This document shows, piece after piece, positions 11,774 to 23,080 of a DNA stretch of 64,000 bases. Position numbers and translations under genes: made by a program. The stretch's first letter is position 1, and each line of letters starts with the position of its first letter. The stretch is taken from the NCBI GenBank assembly GCA_021234155.1, contig JAJEKV010000075.1, forward strand, positions 3,939,720 through 4,003,719. Reading direction: 5' to 3'. The stretch comes from Isoetes taiwanensis. Taxonomy: Eukaryota > Streptophyta > Lycopodiopsida > Isoetales > Isoetaceae. The notes beneath the pieces are model-generated. The model searched no databases, had not been told where the DNA came from, and was given only the letters and a program-made list of their open reading frames with translations.

Positions 11774-14220
11774 ATGGCAAAGGTATTTGGTTTCCGAGTC
11801 GTCATTGCATTCCTTTGAGTGTTCTTCCTTCTAATACTTCTGTTTCAGGATCAAACTAATTCCGAGGGTCAATTTAGAGTGCAAGTGCCAAAAGAATGCC
11901 TGCCTTACAGGAATAAGTTCACTTGGAAGCAACCAATAGATGAAGATGCATTGCGAGCTTAAGAGCCATGAATATAGACCTCACGGGCTAAAGGCCAATC
12001 TGTATCCATGTGATCCTTTCACTCGAGCCCATCAAACTTCCACTCTGCATCCGGTCTTATTGAATTTGCTTGTAAGGGACAGCAAGGGTTACTAGGTTCT
12101 TGTAATAATTTGGTTAATGGTATCTTGATCCACATTTGCGTGCCATGTATAACCACTTGTATGGATTCAATTGCAAAGTTTTATCAGATGTTAATCAGCT
12201 CCAACAGGCGAACTACTTTCTGTCTCAACAATGCCGCTCAATCAATGAATTGGAGGTAGAAAATCAGAAATTGGTGGTGAGATGAATGCAACTGCAGCAA
12301 GGAAATGAAGAGGGTTCGCAAGAAAATGATTCCCTTCACAAGCGGGTTAAGCGGCTTAAAAAGAACTCCAGGGGATCGGGAGAGGGCAAAAACCTGAAGC
12401 CCATAAATATATTAGCCCACAGGGGTGGAGGCTAAAAAAAGGGTCATGGCTATTAAAAAGCTTGTTGATCCAAATCTTGCGAGAAGAAAATAAGAGAAAA
12501 CACGCTAATATTGCGGTTTATTAAAGAAATTAGTTACTAAAGATGATATATTGAGAATGTTAAAGCTTCACGGTAGCATTCAACTTAGGAAAGCTGTAGT
12601 ACATCAACTATTGCAGGAGTTGGGGAACAGTCAAACCTCAGAATCAGTGCAAGAACTGTGTGACAATGTCGGAATAAGTAGGCAAGCTTATATTGCTTTG
12701 TTCAGGTGCTTGCAGGATGGCTTTAAACAACAAGGCATTACCAAAACTATTCTACTACCAAGGATGACTAGTGTGATGACTTGTAGGTCATCGAGAAACA
12801 GACAAGTGCAAGAGCTTCTTGGTGATATGTATCGGTGACCAGCCGATGTCAACTTGGATACATTGGCATCCTATACCAAAGGTAAGAAGAAGTCGAAGTT
12901 TGGTGATACTTTCTGCCTTAATGAAAATAACAATTCTTTGGATAGACTTAACTAGAATGCTTCAGTTTTGGTTCGATTTTATGATATGAAGGTAGAAGAG
13001 TCTTGTTTGGCAAACTAAAGTCACGAGAGGGTTTATTTGAGTCTAATGAGCGAGCTTTGAATCACGAGGGAATGAAGAGTCAAATCTAGATGATAAGTGT
13101 TAGTCGGTCTGAAGATCACATTTGGTGGGTTGGTTTATTTCAGGTACCCGAGAGGAAAATCACGATTATCTTGAAATGGGTTTTGATCAAACACCCATTC
13201 CCACAATGATTGCCTCTCACGGAATCGGAGAAAAACTTGCAGTTCCCGGATATGGTGAGTCACGAGGTTGAATGGCATCTTCTTTGCGATTTGAAGACAA
13301 TAAAATGCATGTACGAGAATGAAGCATGGTGCTGGTAAGACTACTCATGCTTGTCCCTACTGTCTCTATACAAGAAGAGATTCAAATTGGATTGGACAAG
13401 AGTACATTAGACTGTGTCGGGGATGAGCCACCAAATAGAGAAGAGAAGGACACAACCTTGATGCCAATTGCCCAATTCCGTTAAGAAGAGTACACATATG
13501 CACCCTTCATGCTTTCTTTGAGAATCATAGACAAGATGGTTTACATGAGTATCTGTTTGCTTGGAATAAATCACCCCAAAGCTCTAGGGAAGCCGCCATG
13601 CATGAAGTTGAAAAGGTGCTATCTAATGTGGGACTTCATGGTGGGCACTACAAAATACTTCAAGATCCAAAGGTATCCGGCAAGGTTCCCCAAAACCCGG
13701 TATGGGTGGTCCAAAGGCTAAGAGGTTTTTGCCTCCCGCGAAAGAGAACTTATCACGGTGTTTGGGAAGCTTACAAGGATCTTATTGCAGGTGAGGATGA
13801 TCGAAATGATCGTGGCGCAGATCCGCCTTTGAAGAAAATCAAGGCATGGCAAGATTTCTCTCTTGGTAAAGGAAATGCGAAAAAAAGGTAGTGCAGGGAA
13901 AATGATGTTGCCAAATTCCGTGAGGCAGTCACAAACTTCACTAAGTCTTTCCCCGCGGCATGGGGTGAGGCCAATTTGACTCACTATGTCCATATTCTGT
14001 TCGCACATGGCGTGTGTTTTGTCGGGGAGTATGGAAGCACAGGAATTTGGAATACCACGGGGAATGGAGAAGTCCCATAAGCAAGCAAAAATGCATTCTT
14101 CCGTTTCACTCAACCTGAGAGGTTCAGTTTGGAATTCCTTGCAGCAGATGTGTCAATGGTTTCTGAAGGATGGTGTGCAAGTGGGTGAAGAAATCACGGA
14201 ACCAGAGTGAATCAACACTT
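11774..14220 (+). pseudogene. Transposase-like gene, copy 1
   Basis: The family was not identified with certainty. A short first exon (MAK) appears to be followed by an intron ending tttctgtttcag at about 11849. Pieces then follow in several frames: a conserved start with VQVPKECLPYRNKFTW (11880), a coiled-coil stretch (12180-12370), a helical segment with ELCDNVGISRQAY (12551-12838), a C-x2-C segment (CPYC, about 13355), an R-V-H-I-C-T-L-H-A-F-L-R-I segment (about 13485) and a C-terminal block with GEYGSTGIWN and an E-K-S-H-K-Q-A-K-like end (about 14030-14090). The same order occurs in copy 2 on the minus strand (27963-31300). The Cys pair and the late conserved Glu fit a DDE-type transposase, which is inference. 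Stops and frame changes show it is dead. Confidence 0.5.
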
Positions 14221-14460
14221 GCTAAGTTGTTTAGACAAAAACCAGTGGGGAAAAAAAGAGGGCAACTTGGTATAAGTCCGCGCGGTGTTGGCGATCAAGG
14301 GAGTGGAGATCAATGAGATGTAGGCAAGGCAAAGGTTATGTCCGTATTGAGAGCTCTTGATAACGTCTCTACTGTAAAAGAGTTGGTTTATTTATCAGTT
14401 CGATAGTGCTCGATTAATGCGAAATCTTTGTGTTGTAAGTAAATTGGATGCATGTATTGC

Positions 14461-14775
14461 GCCATTGCCCGCGGTCGCGAAATATGGGCTGTAACTAAAA
14501 GCGGATCCATCGTATTTGCACCGTAGCCACCGCATCGAAATAGGCCCTTCAATAATTTGTGGCGAGTCGATTTAAGCACCGTCGGCGGTCTTGAAAATAT
14601 GGCCTCAGAACTAAACTGGACCCACGTATTTCGCACCGTAGCCACGGTGCGAAATAGGCCCTTCAATAATTTGTAACTTCGGTCGATTTAAGCCGTGGCT
14701 CACGGTGTGAAAGAGGCCCTTCAATAATTTGTACACGAGTCAATTTACCGCACCCGTGGCTCACGGTGCGAAATA
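14461..14775. repeat. Palindrome array 2
   Basis: About five units of roughly 60 bp, each with a core near gcaccgtagccacggtgcg, then aaataggcccttcaataatt. The core is a near-perfect inverted repeat. The array sits between the convergent 3' ends of the transposase-like gene (14220) and SLDQY copy B (about 15000). Confidence 0.85.
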
Positions 14776-14994
14776 TATCACCCAATAACTAGAGAATATT
14801 AACATATTAGAGAACATATTAACATATTAGAGAATATTTATAGAACATATTATCACGGTATCATATGAAATATTTATGATAGATAGCAAAGGTTACTAGA
14901 GACCATGGCAGTATGTCCCTAGTAACCTTCCCCTAGGTTCCTAACCCCTTCCCTTCCCCTTTCCCCTCCCTCATGCGGGTCTAACCCATGCATC

Positions 14995-15542
14995 CGGGTT
15001 AGGAGTCAAAGCTCACGCTCCTCCCAAAGTGATTCTTCCCACCGTATGGGGTACCTAGTCATTAGAAAAAGTAATTCCACAGGATGATACTCACGGAAGA
15101 AGAGCGGACCCAACTCCACAAAACCGTTGTACTCGTGGTAGTACACCCTAATAAGGCCATACATCTGTCCCCGGTTAATTTCATGAATGAACTCTGATAT
15201 GTATGCATCCAGAGAGTGTGCTAAATATCCAAAGCCGTAAGAAGAAGAGGCCTCAATTCTTTGTAGCATCTCGTCCGGATAAGGAGGGGTTCAAGAAGTC
15301 CCCTCATTGCGGTCTCCTATAACATTCGGATGGATTAATTTCCATCGGTGGCTCATGACCACAATCAAATCGCTCGAGAATGAAGTTGATCAACTCCATT
15401 GTAAGCTCCTTGGTGGGGCCCCGTGGCGCAACCTCCACTCCAAGAAATGGTCCCATAGCTCATCCATTCCAGGCCGCACAGAATGCCTGGGGCATGCTTG
15501 CAGGCCTTCTGGAGTAGCCCAGGGAGGATTGGGTCCAATCAT
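14995..15542 (-). pseudogene. Unknown mobile-cluster gene (SLDQY family), copy B
   Basis: Nearly the same sequence as copy C (25056-25646) but broken by at least two frameshifts. The N-terminal part (starting M-I-G-P-N-P-P at 15542) and the C-terminal part (15269-15006, with AHSLD-A-YISEF, GLIRVYYHEYNGFVELG and FFREYH) are in different frames. The usual SLDQY reads SLDAY. The upstream caaggaacaagg tract (15545-15725) is the reverse complement of the tract before copy C. A transposase-associated domain is encoded just upstream on the same strand (15733-16146). Confidence 0.6.
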
Positions 15543-15732
15543 TTGCACAAGCAAGCAAGGAACAAGGAGCAGAGCAAGGAACAAGGAGCAAGAAGCAAGG
15601 AAGAAGACCAAGTAGCAAGGAACAAGGATCAAGATCAAGTAGGAAGAAGCAAGGAACAAGGAAGATCAAGGAGCAAGAAGATCAAGGAACAAGGAAGACC
15701 AAGTAGCAAGAACCAGGTCCATAACGTAAACC

Positions 15733-16146
15733 CTACAATAACCTAACGAGATGGCGATCACCTTCGACAGTCGGCTCTTCTGGAGCAACAAAAGCCCTCG
15801 GCTCACAAATAATATCTGTGTCGCAGCCACTCCCCTGCTCTATTTCCTCAGCGGCTACCTGGCTGCAACCAACATGTCCCTCTTCTGTGCGAGGCATTGC
15901 CACATCGCAGTCCTCAATCATGTTCACTTCAGCCCCAACATTGAAGCCAAGATTTGCATTACTTATGCGCAAATGCCGCAGATAATCTGCACGCCTAAAA
16001 GACAAGCCATGGGGATTGGCAAGAATACACCTTTGGCATTGGCAAATGCAATCCCTCACAACAGTGTTGGATTTGCGAAGGCTTGCCCTGAATGATGCCC
16101 ATTTGGACTCTCTATCGTGATCCCACCATGTTGAGTACGGAATCAA
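15733..16146 (-). CDS. Transposase-associated Cys-rich domain (tentative)
   Basis: A 137-residue frame. Residues about 6-60 carry STWWDHDRESKW, then C-I-C-Q-C-Q-R-C, then R-x6-RHLR. This resembles the N-terminal transposase-associated domain of plant CACTA (En/Spm) proteins, which has a CPC-x2-C core followed by a basic HL segment and probably binds zinc or DNA. The rest is acidic and low in recognisable features. It lies directly upstream of the pyrimidine tract and SLDQY copy B on the same strand and could be an upstream exon or an independent gene. No ATG marks the start; the frame simply opens here. Similarity was judged by eye. Confidence 0.4.
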   Translation of the reverse strand: MIPYSTWWDHDRESKWASFRASLRKSNTVVRDCICQCQRCILANPHGLSFRRADYLRHLRISNANLGFNVGAEVNMIEDCDVAMPRTEEGHVGCSQVAAEEIEQGSGCDTDIICEPRAFVAPEEPTVEGDRHLVRLL

Positions 16147-16149
16147 GAC

Positions 16150-17590
16150 ACCAACTGGATTCTTGGCTTCACACTTCTGGGCGAAGCAGCTTCAACTGCC
16201 TCTTGCTTGTGGATTGTGGCTTCTTCAAACCTAAACCTCTGTTACTCTTAGGTCATCGTAGCTAGGAGAGATAAGCTTGAGCGCCTCACTCCGTGACACT
16301 TCTAGCTTGCTTGAATTGCGTTCGGTGCATAAGATTGACAAGTGCAAGGTCTTTAATACAAGAAAAAATGCATCGTGCTTTAAACAACTTGCCTACATTA
16401 CCAAGTCGACAGTATGCTCCTTGGAGATGAGGTGCCTGAGATAGGAAGAGAAACAATCAATACATGTATTTCTTACTAGAATTTAATTTGAATCATGTAT
16501 TGGTTTCAATGGCCAGTTTTAACAAGTAAAAACAACCAAAGTTGTAAACTATGTAATTCTGAGGGAAAATACAAGAGGTTGCAATACAAGAGGTTGAAGG
16601 AGCGAACCAGCAATTGAACTAATATTATCTGAAAATATTTTAAGTAGCTTCTACTTGATAGGTTTGTACACACCCAATTAGTTAGCCAAGTCCAATTGCC
16701 CCCAGGCAAAGGAAGTAGTCCCTTTTGATCCCTGATGGAACCCCTGTGCCATCTATAATTCTTTACTTCCTATCAAGTTCTAAAGGGCATAAATAACTTC
16801 ACTTAGGGTCCTCCTTCCTTCGCATTCATGCATTCGAGCCTGATATGGTACAGCAATCACGTTTGTCATAAGCACCAAACATTCATGCGGATGTGGAGGT
16901 TCTCTTAGGAGTCTTAACAATTGTTTGCTTGTTGCATAAGTTGTCTAAGATATTATGATTCTTCATACAATCATGTCTTTGATACAACGTTTTCTATGGA
17001 GATTATAACCTGTAAAAAAGGAAGAAAGCACTTACAGCAGAACTCCAGCAAGATTGCCATTTAAACAAGAATAAAGGCCCTTAAGAGATAATCTTTCCAC
17101 CCAATTCATTTTGCAAAAAACCTACATATGCATAATGAAATATCATCCATAAGCATATTGAGAAATCCTCAAGCGAAGTATCTTAAAAAGGAAGTTACAA
17201 TGAGAAAGAATTAGATAGTTAGGCATTACCCACTAATCTAAATCTGAGAAAAGTTAGTGGATAAGGCTACTTGGCAGCAGTTCTACGATTCACGGTAGGC
17301 TGAACAATCCTGATGGGACATGAGCTGTAATTTTCACCATCGTCTAGATAAATCACACTAAGTCTAGACCGAGAAAATAATTTCAGATAAACAAATTAAG
17401 TAGTGCCAAATGGATAGTTAAGCTGTTTCAAATAGGAATTGTCAATTCTATTGCATCCATACTCCTTAGGAAGCTTAGTCAACGATTTAAAGGATTCCTA
17501 TGCAGAAGTATGACAAAGATATTCTGATGCAATTGTTTGGAATTGGGGAGCTGCCAAACTATAACGTCTAGCCACTAGTTTAGAGGATTA
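16150..17590. other. No gene seen
   Basis: About 1.4 kb of AT-rich sequence without a supported frame or clear repeat. Confidence 0.5.
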
Positions 17591-17689
17591 CCATGCAGAG
17601 GAGCTCTGATACCTTCGTGCACATGACTCGGAAGCAAGGTTTTCCCGAGCAAGGTTTTCCCGAGTTTGTGTTTAGGTTTAAGGTGTTAG

Positions 17690-19060
17690 CTGTGGTATTT
17701 TGCTTGATGGCTCCAACAATTACATCTCTAATTCTTAGTGCAAATCGTCTAAGTGCAATAAGTTATCTTGTTTTTCAAAGAACCATTGGATTCTTAGTGC
17801 AAATCGTCTAAGTGTAATAAGTTATCTTGTTTTTCAAAGAACCATTGGATTCTTAGTGCAAATCGTTAGAAAGAACCATTGGATAAGATAAATTAGATAC
17901 AATTAAAACCATTGGATGACGTGGATAACTATTGGATCGTCTATAGCGAACCTTAGTACCAACTAGATATAGGCATGGTTTAATGGTGTTCCACTAATGA
18001 TATCCAAAATGGGGGGATAATGTTAGGATATTGCGTAGTCTTGCCATTTTATAATGCTTGGGGATTTGTTGCAATGGTCCTATTCCCCATAAACAATTAC
18101 ATCTCAAATTCTTAATGGTCTAAATTATACCAAGATGTAGGAACGGTTTAATGGTGTTCCACTAACGATATCCAAAATGGGGGAATAATGTTAGGATATT
18201 GCATGGTCTTGCCATTTTAATGCTTGGGGATTTGTTGCAATGGTCCTTTCCTCCATAAAGAAATACATCTCACAATTCTTAATGGTTTGTTATGCAAAAA
18301 TGTAGGCGTGGTTTAATGGCCTCAGTGGACGATAAAAAATCATTCTCATTCTCATTCTAACAATATCCAAAATGTTAGGATATTGTTAGGATTTTGCGTC
18401 GTCATATGACATTAATGCTTAGGGATTTGTTGCAGCGGTCCTGCACCCCCTCAAGGAATACAAATCAAATTCTTGATGGTTTTGTTACGCAAAAATAGGC
18501 GTTAAGTAATTGAAGTAGTTGAAGTAACTTGTCTTACATGGAATACTAGTATAAGGACATGTGATCGTGCACGTGCATCACATGTAGCAAATCAAGTACT
18601 CTGTCCTACCACTATAAAGGCCCGTGATATGGAAGGATAGGACATGTAGAGAATCGAGTATTCTTTCCTACTTCTATAAAGACATGTGACAATAGAAGTA
18701 TTACACATGTCGTAATTCATGTATTCTTTCCTACAATGCCTTAGCAAATAAAGTACTATGTCCTACTACTATAAAGACATGTGACATGGAAGCATACGAC
18801 ATGTAGAGAATCAAGTATTCTTTCCTACTTCTATAAAGACATGTGACAATAGAAGTATTACACATGTCGTAATTCATGTATTCTTTCCTACAATGCTTTA
18901 GTAAATAAAGTACTCTGTCCTACTACTATAAAGACATGTGAATGGAAGCATAGGACATGTAGAGAATCAAATATTCTTTCCTACATCTATAAAGACATGT
19001 GACAATAGAATTATTAGACATGTAGAAATTCAAGTATTCTTTCCTACAGTGGATTGTATT
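17690..19060. repeat. Three neighbouring tandem-repeat fields
   Basis: 17720-17880: the phrase ggattcttagtgcaaatcgt with aataagttatcttgtttttc, two to three copies. 17990-18480: units of about 150 bp built on tgttaggatattgc, gcttggggatttgttgca and caatggtcct, three copies. 18540-19060: units built on ctataaagacatgtgac, attctttcctac and gacatgtagagaatc, at least four copies. Each field has its own unit and the copies are close to one another. Confidence 0.85.
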
Positions 19061-19201
19061 ATAAAATGACATGTCACAATAGAGGAAACTACAAAACAAC
19101 AGTGGATGTTTTAGTCCACTGAAAAAAGAACACCATTATCGAACAAAACCATACCTCCACAAGTCCACATGTAGGATTCTTTGAAAACAGGACATGTAGA
19201 C

Positions 19202-19591
19202 CTACCAAAACTGATGTTTTCCACAGTGGACCAAAAACCGGGGTGAGTGTGTCCTCTCAATAATTTCCTGCATCTCAAACCTGACCATTCTAGCGAAGGC
19301 AAGCTTGGGAATCAGAGGCTGGGTGCGTGCCTGCCAGTACCTAATCTCCCTCAAAGCCTGAGTGCCAGGAGGAGCACCCTTCATCTTCTCAGGGCCACCA
19401 TATCTAACACTAGGCTCCCCTTCCTTAGGCTTCCGCTTATTACCAAGCTTATCAGTCTCCTTGCACGCATCTCTCTCGGCTTGTCTCGCACTAGGAACAA
19501 GCCTAGGAGGCTTTTGCCGCTCGGATTTCTTCGGCTGGATTTCAGCTTTTAGGGGCTTCCTAGTACATGTTCCACTCGAACTAGGGTTCCG
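19202..19591 (-). pseudogene. Histone H3-like segment (alphaN and alpha1), C-terminal part of the 19-20 kb gene
   Basis: The frame is open for about 130 residues. A basic Lys/Arg/Pro-rich stretch, like an H3 tail, runs into APPGTQALREIRYWQ, then T-x-PLI-x-KLAFARMVRFEM. In H3 the same place reads RPGTVALREIRRYQ, T-x-LLI-x-KLPFQRLVREI, so helix alphaN and most of alpha1 align without gaps. After about residue 115 the H3 similarity stops, and helices alpha2 and alpha3 were not found downstream, where tandem repeats begin. The frame sits just past the end of the transposon-type N-terminal half (19595-20290), the same order as in the fused protein at 26007-27152. The two parts are now in different frames, so the copy is broken. 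Confidence 0.65.
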
Positions 19592-19594
19592 GGA

Positions 19595-20290
19595 TCAACA
19601 TCTTTGGTCCACTGATGATGATCTTCTTTGGGGCGGCTGATCCTGGCGATCTTCTTTGGACCAGTGATCTTTGATCTTCTTGGGCCCGTCGATCCTGGCG
19701 ATCATCTTTGGACCAGGTGATCTTTGGTCATCTTTGCACTTCCATAGTCTGCGTTCTTCCTCCCCCCACCACTTGCCAAATGTTTGGGAATGCAATAGTG
19801 GTCCCAACGTCCGAGGGCGAGGAGATAGCGATTCATGAGCCCTTTGGGCACCATGGCCTGTCCACCGGCCAAAGCACACGGCCGTGTGTAGAACCCCCTC
19901 CCGTGGTTTCAACCGTAATCCAGACTCATTACACAAGAACTGGAATGGCGTGACTCCGTCTTGGGACATGGATGACATCAACACAGGCCACCTGACGTAT
20001 GACCCGACGGCTTCCTCAATGTCTCGCTCGGGGGGTGGGGAACGCCCGGTCTGCGGCTGTTGGATCGAGTTGTGTCCCATTGCTACCACAATACAGTCAT
20101 CTGGAACTGGAATATTGTGGCAGACAGTGGCATCACGGAAAACTCCTTCCCCAACAACCTTACCAGCGCTCAGCAAGGTGACCCGACTAGGAAGCACGGT
20201 CGGGTTTTCGAAATATTCGTCCACACTATTATTAATAGTGTGGGCGACGATTCCAAGGGTTTGCCCGAGTCTTACGTAAGGACAACCTCC
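19595..20290 (-). pseudogene. Transposon-protein N-terminal half (DUF8039-like), copy 2
   Basis: The frame is open upstream of the usual start codons, from about 20290, and ends at 19595. Shared with the protein at 26007-27152: F-E-N, a V-x-L-x-S-x-G-x-x-V/L-VGEG stretch, A-x-x-C-H-x-x-PVPDDCI, then an A-x-x-S-Y/F-V-x-W-x-x-LM block. The pattern of a short beta-rich start, a charged or proline linker and a final V-x-W-P resembles the DUF8039-type domain found next to plant CACTA transposases. That assignment is from memory of the family pattern. The C-terminal quarter is Lys/Asp-rich and shows no domain. The H3-like segment continues the gene at 19591-19202. Confidence 0.55.
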
Positions 20291-20519
20291 TCCTCTCGTC
20301 CATCTGGCGGCTTGTGATGGGAATAAGCGCCTCGCCCTCGTGATTGGAATAGAAGTCTCCGGCTGCTAGTAATGACCTCATCAACATTCAGGCTTTCGTC
20401 AAAAGCCCTCATTTTGTGGGGATTTGAGCTAAGCGCCTTCCATGGACATGGCCGGTTTTAGCAAAGGACAAGAAATTCAATTAAGCAATATTGTGCGTCG
20501 ATCCATAAACCCCTAGGCT

Positions 20520-20830
20520 GAAAAATATTACGGTAGCCCGCGGTGCGAAATCGGGCGGTCAAAAACTGCCGACATCTGTTTTTAGCACCGTAGCCACGGT
20601 CTTGAAATAGGGCAGTCAAAAGCTGCGATAAACGACTTTTTTTCGCCGTACCGTATACCATCTTGTCGGGCAGTCAAAAATCGACATCTGTTTTTCACGC
20701 CGTAGCCCGCGGTCGCGAAATAGGGCGATCAAAAATTGCCCGACCGCTTTGTTTTACACCGTAGCCCGCGGTCGCGAAAATCGCCCGATCAAAAGCTGGC
20801 GACATCCTGTTTTTTACGCCTTTGTAGCCA
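20520..20830. repeat. Palindrome array 3
   Basis: Five units of about 60-70 bp with a core such as gtagcccgcggtcgcgaaa followed by tagggc-gatcaaaa. Compared with array 2, the spacer is changed and the palindrome arms differ (gcccgc/gcgg against gccac/gtgg) while staying complementary. It lies between the H3-fusion gene copy 2 and the 3' end of the next minus-strand gene. Confidence 0.85.
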
Positions 20831-20999
20831 CCATTAAAGAATACCTAACATATACATCTAACAAGGATTTATTGCTCACATTGAATTCTAACAATTAATG
20901 AATATCATAAATGAACATTCATACAAAAGCAATTTAGATCATATGAAAACAATTGATACATTATAGAAAAAGACAATTTATAGAAAAGACATTATATTA

Positions 21000-21660
21000 A
21001 TACATAAGTTTTTAAGTACATTTCCTTTTCTTGGCATCGAGGAACTGTAGTACCCGAATCAAAATCTTCTAAGTCCTCTTCTTTTACTCCCAATTGCATC
21101 TAACGGATACAATATGTCGGGTCCTTCACGTACCCGCAGGGACAAAAGCGAGTGTTTCCTTGTCCGCTCCACCCAAGCCTATAGCTGCTTTTATTTGCAA
21201 GGACATAGTACATTTTGAAGCCCCAGAAGGCGTACATTCGCGATAGCCCTATCTCTTGCTACCACTTTCGATCATAGTTTGAGGCTAGGGGCACGTGGTT
21301 TTGCCGACTAATGTGAGCCTTAAGCTTGAGGGACCTCCTGTACTCGGATGGACTATATTTATTGTGAAACACAATAATTTCCCCTTGTGAAGGTAGCCCA
21401 TATAATGTGCAATCTTGGCGTCCCTACCTAGGGTGACTCTCACGATGCCTTGCCTGAAGTCATCAATAAATAACTCTGCATAAAAGAAACATCAGATTCA
21501 AGAAGAAATAGAAAATGAAACCGGATAAATACCTCTGTTTTGTCCCGATTCGACAACAATTTGGGTTTGTTATTTTGAAAGAGGACTTGCGGCTCCGTTC
21601 TATGAATTGAAGCGGTGTTTGAAGAGCTAGCAGCTTCAAATTTGACATCTTTCAACTTTA
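21000..21660 (-). pseudogene. Unknown cluster gene, downstream part
   Basis: Not recognised. On the minus strand, frames with conserved-looking content run from about 21490 to 21060: an LFIDDFRQGIVRVTLGRDAK stretch, then (one base shifted) GEIIVFHNKYSPSEYRRSLK, then a C-terminal part with a C-P-C-G segment. The sequence reads like real protein but needs at least one frameshift or intron. It follows the 325-residue frame at 21663-22640 on the same strand, and could be its last exon or a separate gene. Confidence 0.35.
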
Positions 21661-21662
21661 CT

Positions 21663-22640
21663 TCATACCACCTTCACTTTTTGCATGACAATTTCAAATG
21701 CATCCTCTGGAGGTATTGAGGATCCATCATAAGTCACAGCCTCCATCATTTGTCTGGGGACATCAGTCTCAAAGTCTATAAGTCCTCCCAGGCCTACAAC
21801 ATGGGCATATATCTGGCCCAATATCTCGTCTTCTCTCAACCCTGTCACTTCAGATATGTCCGGCAGCAACAAGTATGGTTTCCCACCTACATGGATGGGA
21901 TATGCTTCTGATAGCCCCCAAGTAGATAACTTTTTCTCGGAGACCTCCTCTTCCACAACCTCGATCTCCTCATTTTCCAGTACGAGCTTCTCTTCCTCAG
22001 GATCTATCGGCTCCTCTACTGGTGAGGTGGGGCGTTCTGTTTCAGCGACCTGTGCACTTGAAGAAGAACTGGCATCTTTGCTTGGCTTAGTGTAAATCAT
22101 GTATGTGCTGAACATGATATCTAGGCCGAAAAAACTTTCCTTCCCCTCTTGCCTGCACAGTTCTGCAGGTAGTTTCTTCAAGGACCTTCTAATTCGGTCA
22201 TGATCAGGTTTCGGAAACATCTTAAGAAAAGCTTGGATGCTTAGTGAAGGCAAACCCGATCCGCGGGGACATGGTTTCCGCGTCGGGACCAGCTCCAGCC
22301 ATGAAGCTATGAAGGATGCCGCCATATGCATCGATAAACTGTTACACTCTGCCATAATGTCTACGCTCGGGCAAAAATTATTATGCCGCGGTGGTTGCAT
22401 CCACGGCTCCTCTAGCTCCTCCTCGAACTTTTCAGGATGCTTCTGACGAAAATCCCGTTCTTTCTCCACTATTTTGTCATACCATGCGCTAAACAGCTCC
22501 CATGCCTTATCTGACCCGCTATTTGCCATTCTCGTGGAGCAGCGCCTCGATTTATGACACTTAGAATGTGAGCGCCTTTGTAGCGGCTTGATTTGCAATA
22601 GAGACTTAGAGCGTGGCAACGCAGCGATCGAAAATAACAC
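21663..22640 (-). CDS. Unknown cluster protein, 325 residues
   Basis: Not recognised. This is the longest uninterrupted frame in the 11-25 kb region. The first ~37 residues are basic and Ser/Arg-rich; an internal Met (in STRMANSGSDKAWELF, about residue 37) may be the real start. The middle (40-190) is mixed helical with Trp-rich positions. Residues about 195-245 are strongly acidic (Ser, Glu and Val runs), a likely disordered linker. A compact C-terminal part (250-325) includes YLLLPDISEVTG and a GGLIDFE segment. No Cys/His cluster or transmembrane stretch. It begins next to palindrome array 4 and ends next to the frames at 21000-21660. Confidence 0.45.
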   Translation of the reverse strand: MLFSIAALPRSKSLLQIKPLQRRSHSKCHKSRRCSTRMANSGSDKAWELFSAWYDKIVEKERDFRQKHPEKFEEELEEPWMQPPRHNNFCPSVDIMAECNSLSMHMAASFIASWLELVPTRKPCPRGSGLPSLSIQAFLKMFPKPDHDRIRRSLKKLPAELCRQEGKESFFGLDIMFSTYMIYTKPSKDASSSSSAQVAETERPTSPVEEPIDPEEEKLVLENEEIEVVEEEVSEKKLSTWGLSEAYPIHVGGKPYLLLPDISEVTGLREDEILGQIYAHVVGLGGLIDFETDVPRQMMEAVTYDGSSIPPEDAFEIVMQKVKVV

Positions 22641-22659
22641 TTCCTTAATTTATGCTATG

Positions 22660-22985
22660 CACAAATTAAGCACCGTATACTCTGGTCGCGAAAAACAAGA
22701 CTTCGATAAGTTATTCTATTCACAATTTCGCACCGCGTGGCTCACGGTGCAAAAATACCATTCCATTTTTTATTACGTGCACATTTTACACCGCAGGTGG
22801 CTCACGGTCTTGGCAACTTCTTCAATATCTTATTCTATGTATAACCGCGCACCGTGGCTACGGTGCGGAATATACTCTAGTTTTTATGCTATGCACATTT
22901 TTCAAGCACCGTGGCTACGGTGCGAAAATGGCCCTTCCATATTTTATGAGAGCCACAATTTCGCGCAAGTAAGTGCGGTGTGAAA
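22660..22985. repeat. Palindrome array 4
   Basis: Five to six units of about 55-60 bp with cores such as caccgcgtggctcacggtgc and gcaccgtggctacggtgcg, followed by aaaa-tggcccttcca and tattttat. It separates two minus-strand genes: the start of the 325-residue frame and the end of the one at 23081. Confidence 0.85.
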
Positions 22986-23080
22986 ACACATCCACAATCG
23001 AGTTGTATATACATGGCTACTTTAAGTCTTATATCCCAATGAAAGCAAATGTTTGCAATTAATATACAATAGATCTCCAG

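Noticed and set aside
14461-14775. CRISPR-like array (repeats of about 20 bp with 40-base spacers)
   Set aside because: Spacers are similar to one another, repeats are imperfect and palindromic, no cas genes are present, and the context is plant nuclear DNA.
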